From: an uncultured Bacteroidales bacterium | Lineage (GTDB): Bacteria; Bacteroidota; Bacteroidia; Bacteroidales; Lentimicrobiaceae | Length of the DNA: 12,793 nt | Direction of reading: 5' to 3' | NCBI GenBank assembly: GCA_937894795.1 | Contig: CALCQV010000044.1 | Location: 1-12,793, forward strand | Shown: positions 6,437 to 12,793 of the stretch, piece after piece | Numbering within the stretch: the stretch's first letter is position 1 | How the letters are laid out: every line of letters starts with the position of its first letter | Program-made: the position numbers and the translations under genes | Notes under the pieces: generated by a model | The model's database searches: none | Seen by the model: only the letters and a program-made list of their open reading frames with translations | Told to the model about the DNA's origin: nothing

Positions 6437-7456
6437 TTACTCAACAATATAATTCCAGTTAAATTCATCAGGTTCTTCACCATACTGAATACCTTGCAGT
6501 TTTTTGTATAGTCTAGTGGAGATTGGGCCTGCCTGTCCATCTTTACAATAGGAATATACATGACCAGTCAAGTGGTCATCAATTTTGTAAATTGGTGAAA
6601 TAACAGCGGCTGTACCACAAGCACCAACTTCATCAAAGCTATCAAGTTCACCAACTTCTACCGGACGGACTTCAACTTCCATACCAATGCTCTTGGCCAG
6701 AACCATCAAACTTTTGTTAGTGATTGAAGGAAGGATAGATTCCGACTTTGGAGTAATATACTTGTTCCCTTTAATAGCGAAGAAGTTTGCCGGGCCGGCT
6801 TCGTCAATATATTTCTTCTCCTTAGCATCAAGGAATAAGGCCGCAGCATAGCCTGAAGCATGAGCTTCCTCACCAGCTAATAAACTTGCTGCATAGTTGC
6901 CTCCAACTTTGTAACGGCCTGTTCCCTTGGGTGCTGCACGATCATAATCACGGGCTATTTGCACTGCCACCGGTTTAAAGCCTTCCTTAAAGTATGGACC
7001 AACAGGAGTAACGAAAATCATAAATAAGTATTCATCAGCCGGCGCAACACCAACACGGGCACCGGTACCAATCAACAAAGGGCGAATATACAATGAAGCT
7101 CCTGTTCCGTAAGGAGGTATAAAACGCTCATTCAATTTGATGACTTTAACAATTGATTCCAGGAAGATTTCTCTTGGCACAACTGACATCATAACACCCT
7201 TGGCTGAACTTTCCATACGGGCAGCATTCTCTTCCCAACGGAAAATTCTGATCTTACCGTCTTTGCCCCTGAAAGCTTTCATTCCTTCAAATGCTTCCTG
7301 GCCATAGTGCAACGATGATGCAGCCATGTGAATGTTAATAACTTCTGATGAAGATGTTTCAATTTCTCCCCATTTTCCATTCCTGTAATAACAGCGAACA
7401 TTGTAGTCGGTCTTTACATAACCGAAAGGCAGATGACTCCAATCCATTTCTAACAT
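6437..7456 (-). CDS. ilvE: Branched-chain amino acid aminotransferase
   Basis: This PLP enzyme of fold type IV transfers the amino group between glutamate and the 2-oxo acids of leucine, isoleucine and valine. The 339-residue protein matches the longer type-II BCAT form. Seen are SSLHYGQEAFEGMKAFRG near the N-terminus, SLYIRPLLIGTGARVGV (121-137), the PLP lysine Lys183 in GRYKVGGNYAASL, Glu219 in YIDEAGPANFF, and GACGTAAVISPI near the C-terminus for cofactor phosphate binding. The start at 7456 gives MLEMDW; Met4 (codon 7445-7447) is an equally reasonable start because related proteins begin near this Asp/Asn-Trp. It is convergent with pyrF across a strong terminator and divergent from htpG. 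No attenuator-like leader peptide was found upstream. Confidence 0.95.
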   Translation of the reverse strand: MLEMDWSHLPFGYVKTDYNVRCYYRNGKWGEIETSSSEVINIHMAASSLHYGQEAFEGMKAFRGKDGKIRIFRWEENAARMESSAKGVMMSVVPREIFLESIVKVIKLNERFIPPYGTGASLYIRPLLIGTGARVGVAPADEYLFMIFVTPVGPYFKEGFKPVAVQIARDYDRAAPKGTGRYKVGGNYAASLLAGEEAHASGYAAALFLDAKEKKYIDEAGPANFFAIKGNKYITPKSESILPSITNKSLMVLAKSIGMEVEVRPVEVGELDSFDEVGACGTAAVISPIYKIDDHLTGHVYSYCKDGQAGPISTRLYKKLQGIQYGEEPDEFNWNYIVE

Positions 7457-7653
7457 ATGCTTATATTTTTAAGGTTGTTTATTGCATTGTTATAAGTGGC
7501 TAAATTAGGAACTTTCCTTAAGGTGGCAATGAGAATAATGAAAATAGTTTTTATTGCCTTTAAAGCTACAAAGCAGCCATTTTGTCAGTTTTTTTTTAAT
7601 TGGCATACCATTTGAAGAACTGGAATTACTGACTTTAAAAAATTGAATGTAAT
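7457..7653. promoter_or_regulatory. Divergent control region between ilvE and htpG
   Basis: This 197-base gap must hold promoters for both genes. On the minus strand TAGCTTTA (plus-strand 7561-7568) matches TAnnTTTA and could serve ilvE with a leader near 100 bases, although no -33 element stands out. On the plus strand TTTG (7611-7614) and TGACTTTA (7630-7637) are promoter-like but spaced only 15 bases apart. No CIRCE-like heat-shock operator is visible. Most of the region is AT-rich, with a run of T at about 7589-7597. Confidence 0.35.
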
Positions 7654-9561
7654 ATGCAAACAGGAAAGATCAATGTTCAAACGGAAAACATTTTTCCAAT
7701 AATCAAGAAGTTCCTATACTCAGATCACGAAATATTCCTTAGGGAATTAATTTCCAATGCAGTTGATGCAACACAAAAACTGAAAGCCTTATCCTCAATG
7801 GGGCAAGTCAAAGATGAACTCGGTGATTTGACCATAGAGGTTATTTTAGATAAAGAGAATAAAACTCTTACTATCAGAGATCAGGGTATTGGCATGACAG
7901 CCGAAGAGGTTGATAAATATATCAACCAGATTGCTTTTTCGGGAGCCGAAGAGTTTGTAAAGAAATACAAAGGAAAAAGCGAGGCTGATGCAGCTCAATT
8001 GATTGGTCATTTTGGACTTGGTTTCTACTCATCATTCATGGTTTCAAAGAAAGTTGAGATCTTTACTAAAACCTATCGTAAAGGACCTGGTTCAAAAGCA
8101 GTAAAATGGGAGTGTGACGGAAGTCCGGAATATTCACTTACAGAAACTGAAAAGGTTAACCGTGGAACTGATATTGTACTGCATATTGCGGATGATTCAG
8201 TTGAGTTCCTTGAAGAATCAAGGATTCTTGAACTATTGAAAAAATATTGCAAGTTTCTGCCTATACCAATACGATTTGGTGATGAAACGAAGTGGGAGAA
8301 AGTTGAGGGTGTTAAAGATGAAAAGGGTGAAGACAAATATGATGAGAAAAAGGGCCCTCGAATTATCAATAATACAAATCCGGCCTGGAAACGTAAACCC
8401 ACTGAATTAGCTACCGAAGATTACAATAGTTTTTACCATGAGCTTTATCCTTTTACCTTTGATGAGCCACTTTTTAATATACATCTTAATGTTGATTATC
8501 CTTTTAACCTGACAGGAATACTATATTTCCCGAAGGTGAAGAAGAATATAGAAGTGCAGAAAGAGAAAATTCAACTTTACTCCAATCAGGTATTTGTTAC
8601 CGATTCAGTTGAAGGGATTGTGCCTGATTTCCTCACCCTAATGCATGGTGTAATTGATTCACCCGATATTCCGCTTAATGTATCAAGATCTTATCTGCAA
8701 AGTGATTCCAATGTAAAGAAAATATCCAACCACATCATGAAGAAAGTGGCAGATAAGCTTGAGGATATCTTTAAGAATAATCGTCCGGAATTTGAAAGTA
8801 AATGGGATGACATCCGTATATTCATTGAATATGGTGTTATCAGTGAGCCTAAATTCTGGGAAAGAGCAGAGAAGTTCTCTCTTCTCAAGGACACCAATGG
8901 AAAATTCTACACTTTTGAAGAGTACAAGAATCTGATTAAAGATACTCAGACTGACAAAGACAAAAAGCTGGTATATCTTTACACATCAGATGCAACTGAA
9001 CAACATGGCTTTGTAGAAGCAGCAAGCACAATGGGTTATAATGTTCTGGTAATGGATGGTGTGCTTGACAACCATTTCATCAATACCCTTGAGCAAAAAT
9101 TTGAGAATACAAGCTTCGTACGTGTTGACTCTGACGTTCCCGATAAACTTATTAAAAAAGACGAGCCAATGCCTTCAAAACTCTCAGATGATGAACAGAA
9201 GGACATTAAGCCAATATTTGAGGACGTTGCAGGCAAAGAGCACTATCATGTGGTCTTTGAAAGTATGAGCGAAACCAGTATGCCCGTGCAGATCACGAGA
9301 CCTGAGTTTATGAGACGAATGAAAGATATGTCAATGTTAGGCGGTGGTGGCATGAATTATATGGGAAGCCTTCCTGATTCATTCAACCTGGTAGTAAATT
9401 CAAACCATCCATTAATCAGCAAAATACATGAAGAAAAGGATGAAACTTTAAGAAAAAATATGGCCAAACAACTAATTGACATTGCCAAGCTTTCGCAGAA
9501 TTTGTTAAAAGGTGAAGAACTGACTGTTTTTATTAAGCGAAGCTTGGATATCCTTAAATAA
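7654..9561 (+). CDS. htpG: Molecular chaperone HtpG (bacterial Hsp90)
   Basis: HtpG is a dimeric ATP-driven cytosolic chaperone. The 635 residues contain the GHKL ATPase domain first: ELISNAVDA (31-39) with Glu31 and Asn35, RDQGIGMT (75-82) with Asp76, and the lid/phosphate loop GHFGLGFYSSF (118-128). The middle domain follows, including NIHLNVDYPFNLTGILYFP and the conserved SPDIPLNVSRSYLQ with its catalytic-loop arginine. The C-terminal dimerisation domain ends the protein. The charged linker between N and middle domains is short, though the Lys/Asp/Glu-rich stretch around 210-235 gives some extra charge; this fits bacterial rather than eukaryotic Hsp90. The ATG at 7654 gives the standard N-terminus. 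The gene forms its own unit, divergent from ilvE and closed by a terminator. Confidence 0.98.
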   Translation: MQTGKINVQTENIFPIIKKFLYSDHEIFLRELISNAVDATQKLKALSSMGQVKDELGDLTIEVILDKENKTLTIRDQGIGMTAEEVDKYINQIAFSGAEEFVKKYKGKSEADAAQLIGHFGLGFYSSFMVSKKVEIFTKTYRKGPGSKAVKWECDGSPEYSLTETEKVNRGTDIVLHIADDSVEFLEESRILELLKKYCKFLPIPIRFGDETKWEKVEGVKDEKGEDKYDEKKGPRIINNTNPAWKRKPTELATEDYNSFYHELYPFTFDEPLFNIHLNVDYPFNLTGILYFPKVKKNIEVQKEKIQLYSNQVFVTDSVEGIVPDFLTLMHGVIDSPDIPLNVSRSYLQSDSNVKKISNHIMKKVADKLEDIFKNNRPEFESKWDDIRIFIEYGVISEPKFWERAEKFSLLKDTNGKFYTFEEYKNLIKDTQTDKDKKLVYLYTSDATEQHGFVEAASTMGYNVLVMDGVLDNHFINTLEQKFENTSFVRVDSDVPDKLIKKDEPMPSKLSDDEQKDIKPIFEDVAGKEHYHVVFESMSETSMPVQITRPEFMRRMKDMSMLGGGGMNYMGSLPDSFNLVVNSNHPLISKIHEEKDETLRKNMAKQLIDIAKLSQNLLKGEELTVFIKRSLDILK

Positions 9562-9570
9562 TAGTTATAG

Positions 9571-9600
9571 GACCCGGATCACAAAATTCCGGGTCTTTTA
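9571..9600 (+). terminator. Terminator of htpG
   Basis: GACCCGGA (9571-9578) pairs perfectly with TCCGGGTC (9588-9595) around a nine-base loop and is followed by TTTTA. It begins ten bases after the htpG stop codon. Confidence 0.9.
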
Positions 9601-9626
9601 TCATATTTAACAGTAATAAAAATTAT

Positions 9627-9634
9627 TACTTTTA
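9627..9634 (+). promoter_or_regulatory. Candidate -7 box of the lemA-TPM cluster
   Basis: TACTTTTA fits TAnnTTTG except for the last base and lies 24 bases before the lemA ATG, a spacing close to that of the other candidate promoters here. No -33 TTTG is evident upstream. The htpG terminator immediately before it supports a new transcription unit. Confidence 0.35.
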
Positions 9635-9658
9635 CGAAACATATTAACATTTACCAAC

Positions 9659-10249
9659 ATGAAAAAATCACTAGTAACCATTCTTGTAGTTGTAGGCATT
9701 GTTCTAATAGCCTTTCTTTGGGGTAAGAACACATACAATAGTTTAGTTAATTCAGAGGAAAAGGTCACCGGCGCCTGGTCGCAAGTAGAAAACGTATATC
9801 AGCGTCGTGCAGACCTGATACCAAACCTGGTCAATACTGTTAAAGGTTATGCCGACTTCGAACAAAAAACATTAACTCAGGTCATTGAAGCGCGTTCAAA
9901 AGCGACCGGTGTGAATGTTAATGCAGAAAATCTCGATGAAGCTTCCATCCAACAATTTCAACAGGCCCAGCAGGGATTAAGCTCAGCTTTATCCAGATTA
10001 ATGGTTGTAGTAGAACGTTATCCTGACCTTAAAGCTAATCAGAATTTCATGGACCTGCAATCACAACTGGAAGGTACTGAAAATAGGATTACTGTGGAAC
10101 GTCGTAACTTTAATGAAACAGCTCAGAATTACAATGCACAAATACGCAGATTCCCCAGCAACATCTTTGCCGGTTTGTTCGGATTTGAAAGAAAAGCATA
10201 TTTCAAGGCAGATGAAGGAGCAGAACAGGCACCTGAAGTTCAATTCTAA
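9659..10249 (+). CDS. lemA: LemA family membrane-anchored protein
   Basis: The 196-residue protein has an N-terminal membrane helix (about residues 5-22) and a long helical domain. Family signatures are clear: NSLVNSEEKVTGAWSQVENV, then YQRRADLIPNLVNTVKGYA, the LSRLMVVVERYPDLKANQNF stretch, LEGTENRITVERRNFNETAQNYN, and the closing FPSNIFAGLFGF. LemA proteins are widespread; their biochemical role is not settled. The domain after the helix is expected to lie outside the cytoplasmic membrane. Two TPM-domain genes follow, and LemA with TPM proteins is a common pairing, suggesting a shared envelope role. The C-terminal tail (ADEGAEQAPEVQF) is acidic and likely flexible. Confidence 0.94.
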   Translation: MKKSLVTILVVVGIVLIAFLWGKNTYNSLVNSEEKVTGAWSQVENVYQRRADLIPNLVNTVKGYADFEQKTLTQVIEARSKATGVNVNAENLDEASIQQFQQAQQGLSSALSRLMVVVERYPDLKANQNFMDLQSQLEGTENRITVERRNFNETAQNYNAQIRRFPSNIFAGLFGFERKAYFKADEGAEQAPEVQF

Positions 10250-10304
10250 TCCTGTTTTTTACGACTTTAAGAGGTTACGATTTTATACTATCGGGGCCTT
10301 ATTG

Positions 10305-10319
10305 TGATTAACCTAATCA
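10305..10319. repeat. Short dyad upstream of the first TPM gene
   Basis: TGATTA (10305-10310) and TAATCA (10314-10319) are perfect reverse complements around a three-base centre, 16 bases before the ATG at 10336. This could be an operator half-site pair, but a 6-bp dyad in AT-rich DNA may occur by chance. Confidence 0.3.
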
Positions 10320-10335
10320 AATAAAGAATGTTGTA

Positions 10336-10782
10336 ATGCCCAATTCAGCTAAAAATTTCTTTACACCTGAGCAACAGGATGATATTAAACAAGCAATCTT
10401 AAATGCAGAATTAAATACATCAGGAGAAATCAGGGTACATATCCAAAAAAAATGCAAAGGTGATATTCTTGACCGTGCCGCCCATATTTTTAAATCAATT
10501 GGCATGGATAAAACTAATGCAAAGAATGGCGTCTTATTCTATGTTGCCATTGAAAACCGTAGCTTCGCAATTTTAGGTGATTCAGGAATCAATGCAGTTG
10601 TCCCTGCTGACTTCTGGGAGAGCACCAAGATGCTTATGATCAATCATTTCAGAGAAGGAAGATTTGCCGAAGGAATTGTCGCCGGAATTGAAAAAGCTGG
10701 TGAACAGCTCAAGGAACATTTCCCCTATCAAAGAGACGATGTTAATGAACTTAATGACGACATCTCATTTGACAGTAATTAA
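10336..10782 (+). CDS. TPM-domain protein without export signal
   Basis: The 148-residue protein is almost entirely one TPM domain, the fold shared with plant TLP18.3/Psb32 and bacterial YgcG; phosphatase activity is reported for some members. Typical features are FFTPEQQDDIKQAILNAE at the N-terminus, TSGEIRVHI, the GVLFYVAIENRSFAILGDSGIN core strand-loop-strand, and FREGRFAEGIVAGIEKAGEQL near the end. There is no signal peptide and no hydrophobic helix, so a cytoplasmic location is inferred, in contrast to the downstream relative. It lies 86 bases after lemA and 59 bases before the second TPM gene, on the same strand with no terminator visible between them, so an operon is likely. The acidic C-terminal tail (DDVNELNDDISFDSN) is probably disordered. 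Confidence 0.87.
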   Translation: MPNSAKNFFTPEQQDDIKQAILNAELNTSGEIRVHIQKKCKGDILDRAAHIFKSIGMDKTNAKNGVLFYVAIENRSFAILGDSGINAVVPADFWESTKMLMINHFREGRFAEGIVAGIEKAGEQLKEHFPYQRDDVNELNDDISFDSN

Positions 10783-10841
10783 TACTATTGAAGATATTAC
10801 CTATTCTAGTCAAGGCAAGTTCTTCATTCAATGCTATCTAT

Positions 10842-11675
10842 ATGAACACTAAATACCGGTTATTCCTTATTTTAACTATACTGTTTCAGACCTTTATCTT
10901 TAAAGTTCTTGCTCAGATCCCTGATCCACCTGTTCCACCGAGGTTAGTGAACGACTTTGCTTCTATACTCAATGAATCAGAGAAAATGCAATTAGAGCAC
11001 TACTTAGTGGCATATAGTGACAGCACTTCAACTCAGATAACCGTAGTTATTCTAAAAGATCTTCAGGGATATGATGTTGATGATATGGCTCAAAGAATAG
11101 GACAGAAATGGGGAGTTGGTCAGAAAAGCACCAGCAATGGATTGGTTATACTGATTAAACCTAAAATTGGCAATGAAAGTGGCAAGGTTGCATTCTCAAC
11201 CGGGTATGGATTGGAGGATGTCATTACAGATGCCGTATCAAGGCGTATTATCGACAATGAAATGATTCCCCGATTCAAGGAAAATAGGTATTATGATGGT
11301 ATACTTGCAGGCGTAAGTATTGTTTCTGACCTTTTGATGGGCAAATACAAGGCTGACGACTATGCAAAGGCTAATGACGGTAAAAAAGGAGGATTCTTCT
11401 TTTTATTGCTCATTTTCATTTTTATAGTTGTAGGTCTGCTCGGGAAGAACAACAACGACAATAATCACACAATAGGCAGAAAGAGTAATTTGCCATTTTG
11501 GTTATTACTCTCTATGTTGGGAAGTGGAGGTGGCCGTAGCAGTTCCGGTGATTGGGGAGGCTTCAGCGGTGGTAGTGGTGGCTTTGGCGGAGGTGGCAGC
11601 TTCGGTGGAGGAGGCGGCTTCGGTGGCTTTGCTGGTGGTGGTTTCGGTGGCGGTGGTGCCAGCGGCTCATGGTAG
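10842..11675 (+). CDS. Exported TPM-domain protein with Gly-rich tail (YgcG family)
   Basis: The ATG at 10842 gives 277 residues beginning with a signal peptide (MNTKYR, then a hydrophobic core, with likely cleavage near Leu-Ala-Gln at 23-25). A TTG at 10788 would add 18 residues ahead of this signal and is disfavoured. The TPM domain runs from PRLVNDFASILNESE (about 33) to about 170, with VAFSTGYGLEDVITDAVSRRII as a recognisable core. A membrane helix follows (about 183-202), so the TPM domain faces the periplasm and the tail the cytoplasm. The last 50 residues are Gly/Ser/Phe repeats ending in GASGSW, a tail common in this family. It is the third gene of the LemA-TPM-TPM cluster. Its stop lies one base from the stop of the convergent pirin gene, leaving no room for a terminator between them. 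Confidence 0.92.
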   Translation: MNTKYRLFLILTILFQTFIFKVLAQIPDPPVPPRLVNDFASILNESEKMQLEHYLVAYSDSTSTQITVVILKDLQGYDVDDMAQRIGQKWGVGQKSTSNGLVILIKPKIGNESGKVAFSTGYGLEDVITDAVSRRIIDNEMIPRFKENRYYDGILAGVSIVSDLLMGKYKADDYAKANDGKKGGFFFLLLIFIFIVVGLLGKNNNDNNHTIGRKSNLPFWLLLSMLGSGGGRSSSGDWGGFSGGSGGFGGGGSFGGGGGFGGFAGGGFGGGGASGSW

Positions 11676-11676
11676 A

Positions 11677-12693
11677 TTATTCAGGATATTCATAAGTACC
11701 ATCTGAGTATCGGGCAAATCTCGACTTTTCTTTACCATGTACCTGTTCTTCTGATGGCCACGGCCATCCCCCAAATTCGGTCAATCTGTAATCAGATACC
11801 GCTTTTTGTATCTCTTGCTGAGTATTCATCACAAATGGACCATACTGCACTACTGGCTCGTTTATTGGCTTGCCCTGTAATAGAAGCAATTCACTCTCCT
11901 TATAACCATTCTTGATAATTATTTCAAAATCCGGTTTTAATTCAATAGAATGATTGGCAAGAATTGCCTCTCCATTCAGATCAATTTCACTTCCCAGGTA
12001 GTAATATAACATTCTGTTTACACCTTTACTTGCTGATGGAATTCTATACTCCGCATTTGGTTCCATTTTTAACCTTACAGCAATCACTTCATTAAGAGGA
12101 TTTGCTGCCCATGAATCAGGAGCTGGGGCATCAAATGTAACATCATTAATACGACCAGTTATTACAATTACTTCAGTATTTCTTCCTTTGCTATCAACTA
12201 CCGATATCCTTGGTATAGATTCTTTCCAGAGCATTTTAAAATATGGCTTAACCATTTTACCAACACCAGGCAGGTTTAGCCATATCTGAAACAACTCCAG
12301 TGGATTCGGTTTATCTTTATTCAGTAGAGGGAACATTTCAGCATGCTGCAATCCTGCACCCGCAGTCATCCATTGAACATCACCATTCCCATATCTGCCT
12401 GCACTTCCGGCTGAATCAGCATGATCAATAAAACCCGACAATACAATAGTAATTGTTTCAAAACCCCTGTGTGGATGAACAGGAAAACCGGGCACCGTTT
12501 GTCCGTGGTACATCCTCCAGTCATTACGGGGGTCAAAATCACTACCTATGTTTCTTCCTTTAAGACTAGCAGCAGGGCCTAATGCTTCATTACCTTCAGG
12601 ATATGCATCATTATGGTGAGCACAAAAAAGAAAGGGATCTTTTGTTTCCCATTGAAAACCAAGAGCATGTACAGAAATAACCGATGATTCCAT
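11677..12693 (-). CDS. Pirin family protein
   Basis: Pirins are two-domain cupins that bind a metal; some bacterial members act as quercetinases, others bind regulators or enzymes, and the role here cannot be told. The 338-residue protein has the N-terminal pirin signature GFPVHPHRGFETITIVLSG with metal ligands His73 and His75, and GDVQWMTAGAGLQHAEMF with His117 and Glu119, so the full four-residue metal site is present. The motif order and spacing (42 residues between His75 and His117) fit the family. The C-terminal cupin half includes LLLLQGKPINEPVVQYGPFVMNT, also typical. The protein is somewhat longer than the roughly 290 residues of human pirin. It is transcribed toward the YgcG-family gene. 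The ATG at 12693 gives a short N-terminus before the cupin, consistent with the family. Confidence 0.94.
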   Translation of the reverse strand: MESSVISVHALGFQWETKDPFLFCAHHNDAYPEGNEALGPAASLKGRNIGSDFDPRNDWRMYHGQTVPGFPVHPHRGFETITIVLSGFIDHADSAGSAGRYGNGDVQWMTAGAGLQHAEMFPLLNKDKPNPLELFQIWLNLPGVGKMVKPYFKMLWKESIPRISVVDSKGRNTEVIVITGRINDVTFDAPAPDSWAANPLNEVIAVRLKMEPNAEYRIPSASKGVNRMLYYYLGSEIDLNGEAILANHSIELKPDFEIIIKNGYKESELLLLQGKPINEPVVQYGPFVMNTQQEIQKAVSDYRLTEFGGWPWPSEEQVHGKEKSRFARYSDGTYEYPE

Positions 12694-12753
12694 AGTTTTA
12701 ATTTTTTACAAGTTAAGCAAATAAACAAGATAGAACGCAGCAAGTTTCACAGG

Positions 12754-12793
12754 GCAATAAAAAGTATGCATCTGGTGAAATATTTTTTATTGC
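12754..12793. repeat. Inverted repeat at the right edge of the window
   Basis: GCAATAAAAA (12754-12763) pairs perfectly with TTTTTATTGC (12784-12793), with a 20-base loop. The right arm ends at the last base of the window, so the stem may extend further. It could be a terminator for a gene beyond the edge, or an operator upstream of the pirin gene. The stem is AT-rich, so termination would be weak unless the pairing continues. On the minus strand a TTTATTTG close to the pirin start is only a loose promoter match. Confidence 0.45.

Noticed and set aside
7457..7653. Small RNA, leader peptide or CIRCE operator between ilvE and htpG
   Set aside because: No CIRCE repeat, no terminator-bounded RNA and no short open frame rich in branched-chain residues was visible.
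10788..10841. TTG start for the second TPM gene
   Set aside because: The ATG at 10842 places a standard signal peptide at the N-terminus; the longer form would bury it behind 18 extra residues.
11524..11706. Val/Ala-rich open frame over the Gly-rich tail of the YgcG-family gene
   Set aside because: It is the shifted-frame reading of GGN-rich repeat codons and has no independent start context.
1..12793. tRNA genes, rRNA, CRISPR arrays, insertion sequences or a recombinase gene that could drive the inversion
   Set aside because: None was recognised on either strand. If an invertase acts on 1097-1147 it is encoded elsewhere.

Overview
This window looks like chromosomal DNA of a Bacteroidota bacterium, probably Bacteroidales or a close relative. 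The evidence is the AT-rich composition, promoter elements of the TAnnTTTG type just ahead of genes, no strong Shine-Dalgarno sequences, a PorE-like TPR/beta-propeller/OmpA protein, and the order purM-prfA-pyrF. No tRNA, rRNA, CRISPR array or transposase gene was seen. No gene-free stretch exceeds 300 bases.

Layout. Positions 1-60 hold the terminator of a gene outside the window. A Tat translocase subunit of the TatA/TatB family follows (119-529), and 24 bases after it a PorE-like envelope gene (554-3001). Then comes a housekeeping run on the + strand: AIR synthase (3089-4258), peptide chain release factor 1 (4350-5423) and OMP decarboxylase (5457-6299). A strong bidirectional terminator separates pyrF from a convergent branched-chain aminotransferase (6437-7456, minus). 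That gene diverges from the chaperone gene htpG (7654-9561). After the htpG terminator lies a LemA-TPM-TPM cluster (9659-11675), and finally a convergent pirin-family gene (11677-12693, minus).

Main observation. The PorE-like gene is interrupted as read by two in-frame TAA codons (1112 and 1124), yet the frame before and after them is the same. The interrupted stretch is bounded by a perfect 9-bp inverted repeat, ACCTGTCCA at 1097-1105 and TGGACAGGT at 1139-1147. Reverse-complementing the 33 bases between the arms removes both stops and gives a continuous 815-residue protein whose new residues run smoothly into the conserved-looking WTGQNF stretch. One inversion explains everything; frameshifts would need at least two independent events. 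The segment is therefore either an intragenic ON/OFF switch, a fixed microinversion, or an assembly artefact at a short hairpin.

The same protein ends in an unusual domain. After its OmpA-like peptidoglycan-binding module it carries about 135 residues resembling a retropepsin-type aspartic protease fold, but the D-T/S-G active-site triad reads Asp-Pro-Asn. This suggests a non-catalytic or altered domain.

The other genes look intact and ordinary. Points of lesser interest are a TPM-domain protein without any export signal next to an exported one, stops of convergent genes one base apart, and several short dyads in promoter regions.
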